NCBI GenBank assembly: GCA_046154695.1 | Contig: JBJXFI010000325.1 | Coordinates: forward strand, 1 to 11,516 | DNA length: 11,516 nt | Reading direction: 5' to 3' | From: DALYLB01 sp046154695 | GTDB lineage: Bacteria; Acidobacteriota; Blastocatellia; RBC074 | In this document: one piece after another, positions 1-5,785 of the stretch | How the letters are laid out: every line of letters begins with the position of its first letter | Position numbering within the stretch: position 1 is the first letter of the stretch | Position numbers and translations under genes: made by a program | The notes under the pieces: model-generated | Told to the model about the DNA's origin: nothing | The model's database searches: none | The model's input: only the letters and a program-made list of their open reading frames with translations

Positions 1-30
1 CTCCTTCGTGTTTCTTCGTGTGACTTCGTG
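1..30. repeat. Three CTTCGTG cores at 10-bp spacing
   Basis: CTTCGTG occurs at 4-10, 14-20 and 24-30, each separated by three variable bases, so the period is exactly 10 bp. It lies in the intergenic space beyond the 3' end of the secreted protein gene that stops at 67. A further single CTTCGTG is at 562-568. The array may begin left of the window. No gene is visible in 1-66. Confidence 0.75.
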
Positions 31-66
31 GATGAGATTTTCATTGTTTCGGGCGTCGTCACCGGA

Positions 67-492
67 TCAATTGTCCTTCACGTCCACTTCATCGGGTTTG
101 TCTTCTTTCTTGGCGGCCTTGGCGGCCTTCTTCTCCGCGCTCGATTTGTCGAGCTTGAGCACCGTGTCGCTCGTGCCGTCCCAGACGCGAGCCAGAAAGT
201 ACTGATCGCCGTAGCGATGGAAGACGAGCTTCGATTTGGGCTTCTCGATCATCTTGCCGCGGACGACGGTGAAGTTGACGGCCTTGCCCTTCTTGACGTG
301 GCGGATGAGCAGCACGCCGCCGGCGTCATTGAGCGTCTCGATGATGTACTCGCCCTTGGGCAGCCGCTTGCTTCCGACGTTGAAATCGAAGGGAATCTCG
401 GCGCGAATTCTGAACGTGAAGGCGGATGCCGGCGTCGAGAGGAGCAGCGACAGACAGGCGGCGAAAGCCAGTGCGGAGAGTCGTTGAATCAT
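67..492 (-). CDS. Small secreted protein of unknown function
   Basis: This encodes 141 residues with a clear Sec signal peptide (1-24, hydrophobic core, ending ASA before FTF), so the mature protein is exported to the periplasm or beyond. The mature part starts with a beta-rich section containing AEIPFDFNVGSKRLPKGEY (31-49), followed by alternating hydrophobic strands. It ends in a highly charged Lys/Ala/Asp/Glu tail from about residue 115. The IPFDF...LP.GEY pattern recalls a family of small secreted proteins of unknown function that I associate with Acidobacteriota; this is recall, not a search. The start is supported by AGGAGG at 496-501, though the gap to ATG is only 3 nt. A strong hairpin (508-536) lies just upstream of this ribosome binding site. 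It is divergent from the SDR gene at 686. I do not know its function. Confidence 0.85.
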   Translation of the reverse strand: MIQRLSALAFAACLSLLLSTPASAFTFRIRAEIPFDFNVGSKRLPKGEYIIETLNDAGGVLLIRHVKKGKAVNFTVVRGKMIEKPKSKLVFHRYGDQYFLARVWDGTSDTVLKLDKSSAEKKAAKAAKKEDKPDEVDVKDN

Positions 493-507
493 ATTCCTCC
501 TGATGAT

Positions 508-536
508 GGGGCGCCGGAAAAACCTTCCGGCGCCTC
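508..536 (-). promoter_or_regulatory. Strong leader hairpin upstream of secreted protein
   Basis: The arms GGCGCCGGAA (510-519) and TTCCGGCGCC (525-534) pair perfectly over 10 bp around a 5-nt loop, and G508-C536 plus a G-U pair extend the stem. It lies 7 nt upstream of the AGGAGG (496-501) of the minus-strand gene at 67-492, so it would be in that gene's 5' leader if the promoter is further right. It has no U-run on either side, which argues against a classic intrinsic terminator. Whether it acts as an mRNA stabiliser, a translation control element or a dispersed palindrome cannot be decided from one copy. Confidence 0.6.
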
Positions 537-685
537 AGTTCCTTGCCTATTGACCAGTTGACTTCGTGAAGTGTATGTAAGTCCGGCTCGAATGCAATTG
601 AATATTTCGGTTTGGCGTCCCGTCTTTTCCATCACGCGCGCCCTTGGCCCGAAGGCGGAACGCAGGACAATTACGAGGGAATCAT

Positions 686-1543
686 ATGCCGAAAGTGCTG
701 ATCGCGGGGGCGACCGGACAATTGGGAAGGGCCGTGACGGCCCGGTTGAAGGCGGAGGGATTCGAGGTGCGGGCGCTCGTGCGCAGGCCGGAGGGGCTGC
801 GCGGGGCCGCGGTCGATGAGACGGCGCCGGGTGATCTGACGAAGCCGGAGACGCTGGCGGGCGTCTGTCACGGGGTGGATGTCGCGCTTTCGTGCGCGGG
901 GGCCTCGATGAGCGTCAATGCGCTTGGCGATCGGAAATCGTTCTATGAGGTCGATTATCAGGGGAATATCAATCTGCTTCGGGAAGCCGCCCGCGCGAGG
1001 GTGGGGAAGTTCGTGTATGTGTCGCTGGCGGGCGGCGAGAGCCTTCGCCGGACTGAATACGCCGACGCGCATGAGCGGTTTGTGGCGGATCTGCGCGCGT
1101 CGGGGATTCCCGGCACGGTGGTGCGGCCCACGGGTTTCTTCAGCTTTTACCGGGAGATTCTGAAATTCGCGAGCAGGGGCCGGGGGCTCGTCATCGGTGA
1201 CGGAGAGCGCCGGACGAATCCGATTCACGAGGCGGATGTCGCCGCGGCCTGCGTCGAGGCGATCTCGCGCGACGCGCCGGAGATGATCGTTGGCGGCCCC
1301 GAGGTCTTTACGCGGCGCGAAATCGTCGAACTGGCATTTGCCGCGCTGGGGCGCAAGCCGAATCTGCTCGCCCTCTCGCCGGGACTCTTTTCGCTGATGA
1401 TCCGTCCGCTCAGGCTGATCAACCGGCGCGTCCATGCGCTCGTCGAATTCGGCATCGCCGTGACGCAGCAGGATGTCGTCGCCCCCGCGTTCGGCGATCG
1501 CCGGCTGCGCGACTATTACGAGGAGGCGGCGAAGTCGCTCTAA
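686..1543 (+). CDS. Atypical SDR / NmrA-like NAD(P)-binding protein
   Basis: The product has 285 residues and a Rossmann fold. The nucleotide-binding motif GATGQLG is at residues 8-14 (GxxGxxG), right after the first strand VLIA. Further family features are DVALSCAGA (end of strand 4), FVYVSLAG (strand 5) and VVRPTGFFSFY, typical of atypical SDRs of the NmrA / complex I NDUFA9-like type. The classical catalytic YxxxK is not evident; there is a Tyr in RTEYADAHERF but no matching Lys, so it may act as a redox sensor or as a reductase/epimerase of unknown substrate. The start at 686 is chosen because GAGGGA (675-680) sits 5 nt upstream and MPKVLIAGATG is the usual start of the fold; an in-frame ATG at 644 would add 14 implausible residues. 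It stands alone, divergent from the gene at 67-492. Confidence 0.9.
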   Translation: MPKVLIAGATGQLGRAVTARLKAEGFEVRALVRRPEGLRGAAVDETAPGDLTKPETLAGVCHGVDVALSCAGASMSVNALGDRKSFYEVDYQGNINLLREAARARVGKFVYVSLAGGESLRRTEYADAHERFVADLRASGIPGTVVRPTGFFSFYREILKFASRGRGLVIGDGERRTNPIHEADVAAACVEAISRDAPEMIVGGPEVFTRREIVELAFAALGRKPNLLALSPGLFSLMIRPLRLINRRVHALVEFGIAVTQQDVVAPAFGDRRLRDYYEEAAKSL

Positions 1544-1580
1544 CGCGCCGCCCGGCCTGATCGATTTTGTTTCGTCCTGC

Positions 1581-1589
1581 TGTTACAAT
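1581..1589 (+). promoter_or_regulatory. Candidate extended -10 promoter for lectin gene
   Basis: TG-T-TACAAT at 1581-1589 matches an extended -10 element (TGn followed by 5 of 6 TATAAT positions). No good -35 lies 16-18 bp upstream, which an extended -10 can tolerate. A start near 1596 would give a leader of about 50 nt before the ATG at 1646. This rests on sequence match alone. Confidence 0.4.
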
Positions 1590-1645
1590 CCAAAGGCTCC
1601 CAGACAAGAAGAATCCCTCAACAATTTTACGAACGGAGGTTCGAG

Positions 1646-3004
1646 ATGGGAAGAATAGCGATTCTGCTGCTCCTGCTGGCATTCAGTGTGTTCACCGTGC
1701 GGGCGCAGGGAACGATTTCGCGGGGAAGGTATGTGATCGAGATCGTGGCGACCGGGAAGGCGCTGGATTTACGATCGGAGGATAAGCAGTCGGTGCAGCA
1801 ATGGGCCAGGGGCGGCGTCCAGAATCAGCAATGGGACCTGGAGGACGCGGGCGACGGCTTCTTTTATATTCGCGCGGTCGAGAATGGGAAGGCCCTCGAT
1901 GTCGCGGACACCCGGCTTCGGGACGGCTCCGCCGTGATCGTCGCGGACGTGCGAAACATCGACAGCCAGAAATGGAAGATCACCGAAGCCAGGACCGGGC
2001 AGTACACGATCATTTCCGCCGCGGGGAAGTCGATCGAATCCCCCGCGGGGAATCTCGAAGACGGCGCGCGGCTGCAGATCCGGGGTCCGCACGGACTCGA
2101 AAACCAGCGTTTTCGGCTGACGCGGATCGGCGACACGGAAGCCCGGGTGCGCCCGCGCGAGGGCGCCGTCACGCCGGAGACCGCGACGCCGCCGGGCGCT
2201 CTCACCGGCTTTCGCGGGAATGGGCAATACCAGATTCAGATCGTCGCGAGCGGCCATTATCTCGACCTGCGCCGCGAGGATAATCGTACCCTGCAGCAGT
2301 GGTCGGGCAGCGGCGCGAAGAACCAGATGTGGGATGTCGAAGAGGCCGGAAACGGATATTTCCTCATTCGCAATGTGGAGAACGGGCGCTATCTCGATGC
2401 GGCGGGAACGAGGGACGGCTCGGCGATCCGCACGCAAAACAAGTCCGGGCGCGAGAGCCAGTCGTGGCGCATCGTGGATGCCGGCCAGTCCGAGGACCTG
2501 ATCGTTGCGCGAAATGGAAAGGAGATCGATCTGACCAACAGCGAGCGGCGCGAGGGCCAGGCGCTGCAAATCTGGGGCGAGCACCGGCGCGAAAATCAAC
2601 GCTTCCGGTTCACTCATGTCGATACGAACGAATATTACACCGGCGGCCGGACGCGCGATGTCCGGGGCATCGCGCCCAGCCGCGACGCCGCCATCGCCCC
2701 GGCGCCCAATTTGCCCGGCACGATGACCTGGCGCGGCCGCGTCGATTCCGAGGTCCTGCTCGAAATCAGGGGGTCATCCGTCACGCAGAGGCGCGTCTCC
2801 GGCAGGGCGTACGCTAACGGAAGGCCCACCTTCACCTCGCCCCTGCCCGCGCGGGAACTCGACCTCCGCATCCAGGACCGCAAGGTTCGCGGCGCGGTCG
2901 TCATCGTCGAGAAACCCACGGCCGCGAACAACTACACCGCCATCATTCGCATCACGGATCCGGACCGCGGCGCGGCCGATTACGAGTTCGAATTGATCTG
3001 GTGA
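1646..3004 (+). CDS. Secreted protein with two ricin-type beta-trefoil domains
   Basis: The product has 452 residues. A signal peptide (about 1-20, ending VRA before QG) indicates export. Two RICIN-type beta-trefoils follow, at about 27-161 and 193-325. Each contains three repeats of roughly 40-45 residues ending in a QxW-like signature: NQQW, SQKW and NQRF in the first, NQMW, SQSW and NQRF in the second. The domains are clearly related (GKALDLRSED versus HYLDLRRED; VENGKALDV versus VENGRYLDA), so this is an internal duplication. A Pro/Ala linker leads to a C-terminal beta-rich domain (about 359-452, with WRGRVDSEVLLEIRG and NNYTAIIRI) of unknown function. Beta-trefoils of this type commonly bind carbohydrate; no catalytic domain is visible, so a glycan-binding or surface role is inferred. 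GGAGG at 1635-1639 lies 6 nt before the ATG. Confidence 0.9.
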   Translation: MGRIAILLLLLAFSVFTVRAQGTISRGRYVIEIVATGKALDLRSEDKQSVQQWARGGVQNQQWDLEDAGDGFFYIRAVENGKALDVADTRLRDGSAVIVADVRNIDSQKWKITEARTGQYTIISAAGKSIESPAGNLEDGARLQIRGPHGLENQRFRLTRIGDTEARVRPREGAVTPETATPPGALTGFRGNGQYQIQIVASGHYLDLRREDNRTLQQWSGSGAKNQMWDVEEAGNGYFLIRNVENGRYLDAAGTRDGSAIRTQNKSGRESQSWRIVDAGQSEDLIVARNGKEIDLTNSERREGQALQIWGEHRRENQRFRFTHVDTNEYYTGGRTRDVRGIAPSRDAAIAPAPNLPGTMTWRGRVDSEVLLEIRGSSVTQRRVSGRAYANGRPTFTSPLPARELDLRIQDRKVRGAVVIVEKPTAANNYTAIIRITDPDRGAADYEFELIW

Positions 3005-3012
3005 TTGTGGAA

Positions 3013-3043
3013 GAAGGGGCGGCCCTCTCTGGCTGCCCCCTTC
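3013..3043. terminator. Hairpin between convergent genes, probable bidirectional terminator
   Basis: GAAGGGG (3013-3019) pairs with CCCCTTC (3037-3043). After one bulged C the stem continues with CGGCC (3020-3024) against GGCTG (3031-3035), including one G-U pair, around a CTCTCT loop. It fills the 45-nt gap between the lectin stop (3004) and the ATP-grasp stop (3050). The position suits a shared terminator, but no T-tract follows on either strand. Confidence 0.55.
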
Positions 3044-3049
3044 GGATAG

Positions 3050-4321
3050 CTACAGGATAAACGTGGGCGCCGTCACCGCCGTATCGTCCGTGGCCTTTGC
3101 CGAGAGGCGCGTGTAGAAGCCGGCGGCGTGTCCGCCGATCAGGTAGGCGCCGTAATTGGGGAGCATCCCCTCCGGCGTCGGCGTGACCTCGAAGAATCGC
3201 TGGCGAATCCAGTGTCGTGGGAGGGCCGCGGTCAGGGCGAGCTGCCAGTCGGTCGATTTGACGAACGGGCCGCAGACGACCGAATCGCCCTCGCAGCCAT
3301 AGACCGATTTCAGGACCCACTCCTCGCGAGGCAGGCGGACGTCGCGCTTCGAATCGAAGCGGCGCGTTTCGGGAAGGTACTCTTCGATCCAGGATTGCGC
3401 CTGCGGAGAGAAGAGGTCGCGGCGCTCCCACATCAGGGCCATGGAGAGCTTGTTTTGCGTGAGGACGGCGCCGAACGGGTTGACGATCGTCACGCGCCCC
3501 TGGCTGTCGGCTTCGAGCAGAAGTGAGAGCTCGCGTTCGAGCGGATCGGGATCGGCAAAGGGATTCTGATTGGCCCAGATCGTCTCGCGCTCGCCCCACC
3601 AGTCGGTCTTGTAGTGGCGGATGATCAGCTCGACGGGCTCGCCCATGACCGTCACGCCGCCGCCGGGCGCGCGGCCGAGATTGTAGGGAGAGCCCAGGAC
3701 GACCCGGCAGCCCCGCGATTCGAGCCAGCCCTTGTAGATCGCGATCATGCTCAGATCCTCGGGCAGATCCGTGGGATAGATGATCGCGATCGTGCGGGGG
3801 AGCGCGGGGGATTCGTCCGCATCGCCGAGCCGCGCCTGGTGCGACGCGGCGAGCATCTCGCAAAACCGCTCATCGAAGCCTTCGTTGGGATCGACGACCC
3901 CGGGATGAAACGGCAGCAGCATCCGGTTGAGCAGGACGGCTTCGGCCTCTCCGGAGGGCGTGTCGGAGTTCATCTCGCAAGAGCGAATGCGCCCATCCGC
4001 GCAGCGAAACAGATCGACGCGCGCAATGCCGTGCCAGCTTCCGCCGGAAGCGAGCCACATCGCCTTTTGCCACGGAGTCAGCCCGAAGAACCGATCGAGC
4101 AGGTCCGGATTTTCCAGCACGATCCCGGCCAGCTCATGGTAAAGAAACCCGATCCGCTCCGCCGCAATCCGCAGCTCATCGGCCTCCGCCGCTTCGAGCA
4201 CCGCCGGCCGCAGGCAGAACCGCTCCCGCCCGTTCAGCCAAGGATCGGAGAGCATGCCCGTCTCATAGAGCCGCCGGGCGAACTCCCCATACGTCAGTGG
4301 TGTCGGATCGGTCTCGTTCAT
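3050..4321 (-). CDS. Glutathionylspermidine-synthase-like ATP-grasp enzyme
   Basis: The product has 423 residues and no signal or membrane segment, so it is cytoplasmic. Motifs fit the glutathionylspermidine synthase / circularly permuted ATP-grasp family: EMNSDTPSGEAE (116-127), comparable to the E.NADTP signature; NPFGAVLTQNKLSMALMWE (281-299); WVLKSVYGCEGDSVV (335-349), the nucleotide-binding Lys and Gly-rich segment; and a C-terminal R.SAKATDDTAVTAPTF, resembling the family's closing motif. Such enzymes join a carboxylate to an amine using ATP. The real substrate is unknown; no amidase domain is fused, unlike the bifunctional E. coli Gsp. The start at 4321 is chosen because its ATG overlaps the stop of the upstream methyltransferase gene (ATGA at 4318-4321), with no separate ribosome binding site, indicating translational coupling. 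An in-frame ATG at 4420 lies deep inside the upstream gene. Confidence 0.88.
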   Translation of the reverse strand: MNETDPTPLTYGEFARRLYETGMLSDPWLNGRERFCLRPAVLEAAEADELRIAAERIGFLYHELAGIVLENPDLLDRFFGLTPWQKAMWLASGGSWHGIARVDLFRCADGRIRSCEMNSDTPSGEAEAVLLNRMLLPFHPGVVDPNEGFDERFCEMLAASHQARLGDADESPALPRTIAIIYPTDLPEDLSMIAIYKGWLESRGCRVVLGSPYNLGRAPGGGVTVMGEPVELIIRHYKTDWWGERETIWANQNPFADPDPLERELSLLLEADSQGRVTIVNPFGAVLTQNKLSMALMWERRDLFSPQAQSWIEEYLPETRRFDSKRDVRLPREEWVLKSVYGCEGDSVVCGPFVKSTDWQLALTAALPRHWIRQRFFEVTPTPEGMLPNYGAYLIGGHAAGFYTRLSAKATDDTAVTAPTFIL

Positions 4322-5067
4322 CGCTGTGCGGGCTTTTCGAAGACGATGAAATGCTGTTGCGGCAAAAAGTCCTTCGTCTCCTTCCAGGCGAGGCCGACGG
4401 CCGCCATCTCCCGGCGGCATTGCGCGACGGTCATCTTGTGGAGCGGTTTGATCGGGACGGCGGGATCCTCCCCGCGATATTCGATCTGGACGAGGCGCCC
4501 GCCGGGCTTGATCGCCCGGACTATGCTCTCCATCATCTCGCGGGGATGGGAGAACTCATGATAGACATCGGCGAAGAAGACGACATCGATCGAAGCCTCC
4601 GGTAGGCGGACGTCGGTCTCCGTGCTCTGCACGCCGATGACGTTTTCGAGCTTCAGCTCCTTCTTCCGTTTTTCGAGAATCGCGAGCATCTGGGGCTGCA
4701 GGTCGACGGCGTAGACCTTTCCGCCGCGGATTGCGCGGGCGAAGCGGAAGGTGAAATAGCCCGTGCCGGCGCCGACATCGGCGACGATGGTCCCGGGTGC
4801 GAGATTCATCTGTTCGACGACCTCGTCGGGCCGTTCCTCCTCGACGCGCTCCGGCCGTTCGAGCCAGCCGGCTCCCTGATAGCCCATCACGCGGGCGATC
4901 TCCCGCCCCATATAGAATTTTCCGATGCCGTCCGGATCGTGGTCGGCGCGGGTCTCATAGATCGCGCGCGCCGCCGCGGGGGCCTGTTCGGAAGGCGGCT
5001 GCGGCTGCCGGCATGCGAACAGCAGCAGCGGGATCATCAGGATGTGGATGAGTTTGGGAATCGTCAT
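4318..5067 (-). CDS. Class I SAM-dependent methyltransferase with lipoprotein signal
   Basis: The product has 249 residues. The first 19 form a hydrophobic leader ending LFAC (16-19), a plausible lipobox with Cys19 as the lipidated residue, followed by a Pro/Gln/Ala linker. The methyltransferase core is intact: motif I VADVGAGTGYF (95-105), acidic motif II ending AVD (120-122), DVRLP (153-157), VFFADVYHEF (164-173) and the post-I strand IKPGGRLVQIEY. The HKMT and LPQQHFIVF segments are typical of a subfamily I recall as often carrying signal peptides. An exported SAM enzyme is odd because SAM is cytoplasmic. The substrate is unknown. The start at 5067 is preferred because AGGA lies 5 nt upstream and the leader begins there; an ATG at 5151 would put a charged extension before it. 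It is first in an operon with the overlapping ATP-grasp gene. Confidence 0.88.
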   Translation of the reverse strand: MTIPKLIHILMIPLLLFACRQPQPPSEQAPAAARAIYETRADHDPDGIGKFYMGREIARVMGYQGAGWLERPERVEEERPDEVVEQMNLAPGTIVADVGAGTGYFTFRFARAIRGGKVYAVDLQPQMLAILEKRKKELKLENVIGVQSTETDVRLPEASIDVVFFADVYHEFSHPREMMESIVRAIKPGGRLVQIEYRGEDPAVPIKPLHKMTVAQCRREMAAVGLAWKETKDFLPQQHFIVFEKPAQR

Positions 5068-5111
5068 GGGGATCCTGTCAATTACCCTGTCTTTTGAGTT
5101 GATGCGCCAAT

Positions 5112-5117
5112 ATTCTA
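5112..5117 (-). promoter_or_regulatory. Candidate -10 (TAGAAT) for methyltransferase operon
   Basis: On the minus strand TAGAAT (5 of 6 to TATAAT) lies about 45 nt upstream of the ATG at 5067 in the divergent gap 5068-5200. No convincing -35 is found at the right distance. A second TAGAAT in a similar setting precedes the permease gene (10753-10758). Confidence 0.3.
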
Positions 5118-5127
5118 CTCCGGGCGG

Positions 5128-5156
5128 TTTACCAATTGGGGAGAGTATCATATCTT
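5128..5156 (+). promoter_or_regulatory. Candidate promoter for the EF-P operon
   Basis: TTTACC (5128-5133) and TATCTT (5151-5156) are separated by 17 bp, each matching 4 of 6 sigma-70 consensus positions. Transcription from about 5163 would give a leader of about 38 nt. It lies in the divergent gap between the methyltransferase and EF-P genes. The match is moderate and untested. Confidence 0.35.
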
Positions 5157-5200
5157 GTCCGCTTCTTCGGAGAGCCCGGATTTATCAAGAGGAGCCGGTT

Positions 5201-5779
5201 ATGGCGTTAATTGGAGCAAATGAACTGAAGCGCAAGATGATGATCACGGTGGATGGGCAGCCCTGCGCCGTGATCGAGGTCGTTTTCGCCTCGCCCAGCG
5301 CGCGGGGGGCTTCGACGATGGTGCGGACGAAGCTGCGGAATCTGTTGACCGACGCGGTTCTGGAGCGATCGTTCAAGACAACCGAGAAGTTCGAGGAGCC
5401 GGATGTCGTTCTGGCGCCCGCGACGTTTCTCTATTCCGACGGCGAGGGCTTTCACTTCATGGATGACGAGACGTACGAGCAGTTCGCGCTCGGGGAGGAT
5501 CAGCTCGGCGAGGATCGGCTCTATCTGAAGGAGAACCTCTCGCTGCAGGTCTGGAAATACAACGGAGACCCGGTTTCGATGGAGCTTCCGACCACCGTCG
5601 AATTGACGGTCGCGGAGACGGAGCCGGCGCTGCGCGGAGATTCCGCCTCGGGCGGGACGACGAAATCGGCGACGCTCGAAACCGGCCTGCAGGTGCGCGT
5701 GCCCCTGTTCATCAAAGAGGGGGAGTCGCTCCGCATCAACACGCAGACCGGGGAGTTCATCAGCCGGGCGAAGGAGTGA
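5201..5779 (+). CDS. efp: Elongation factor P with YeiP/EfpL-like tip loop
   Basis: This cytoplasmic translation factor of 192 residues binds stalled ribosomes between P and E sites and promotes peptide bonds at polyproline stretches. It has the three-domain EF-P layout: KOW-like domain I (1 to about 65), then OB domains II and III, with YSDGEGFHFMDDETYEQ, LPTTVELTVAETEPALRGD and a C-terminal SLRINTQTGEFISR. The oddity is the tip loop. Instead of the PGKG-type loop with its modifiable Lys, it reads SPSARGAST (31-39), two residues longer, with Arg35 (codon 5303-5305) at the tip. This matches E. coli YeiP/EfpL (SPTARGAAT, from memory) more than EF-P, whereas domain III looks like ordinary EF-P. 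The start at 5201 follows AAGAGGAG (5187-5194) by 6 nt; in-frame ATGs from 5042 on would add an unsupported extension. The next gene starts 6 nt after its stop. Confidence 0.95.
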   Translation: MALIGANELKRKMMITVDGQPCAVIEVVFASPSARGASTMVRTKLRNLLTDAVLERSFKTTEKFEEPDVVLAPATFLYSDGEGFHFMDDETYEQFALGEDQLGEDRLYLKENLSLQVWKYNGDPVSMELPTTVELTVAETEPALRGDSASGGTTKSATLETGLQVRVPLFIKEGESLRINTQTGEFISRAKE

Positions 5780-5785
5780 GCCGTT

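Noticed and set aside
508..536. Intrinsic terminator
   Set aside because: No gene ends into it from either side (both flanking genes start here) and no T-run follows.
644..685. Upstream ATG start for the SDR protein
   Set aside because: It has no ribosome binding site and would add an Arg-rich extension before the Rossmann strand; the ATG at 686 has GAGGGA at 5 nt.
1769..2617. 282-codon minus-strand open frame opposite the lectin gene
   Set aside because: The plus strand carries a signal peptide and six trefoil repeats; the reverse frame has no recognisable features.
3614..4561. 315-codon plus-strand open frame across the ATP-grasp gene
   Set aside because: It is the antisense of conserved ATP-grasp and methyltransferase motifs, with a composition typical of shadow frames.
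5042..5200. Upstream in-frame extension of EF-P
   Set aside because: It would run through the divergent promoter region into the methyltransferase start. EF-P homologues begin near MALIGANEL and an excellent ribosome binding site precedes 5201.
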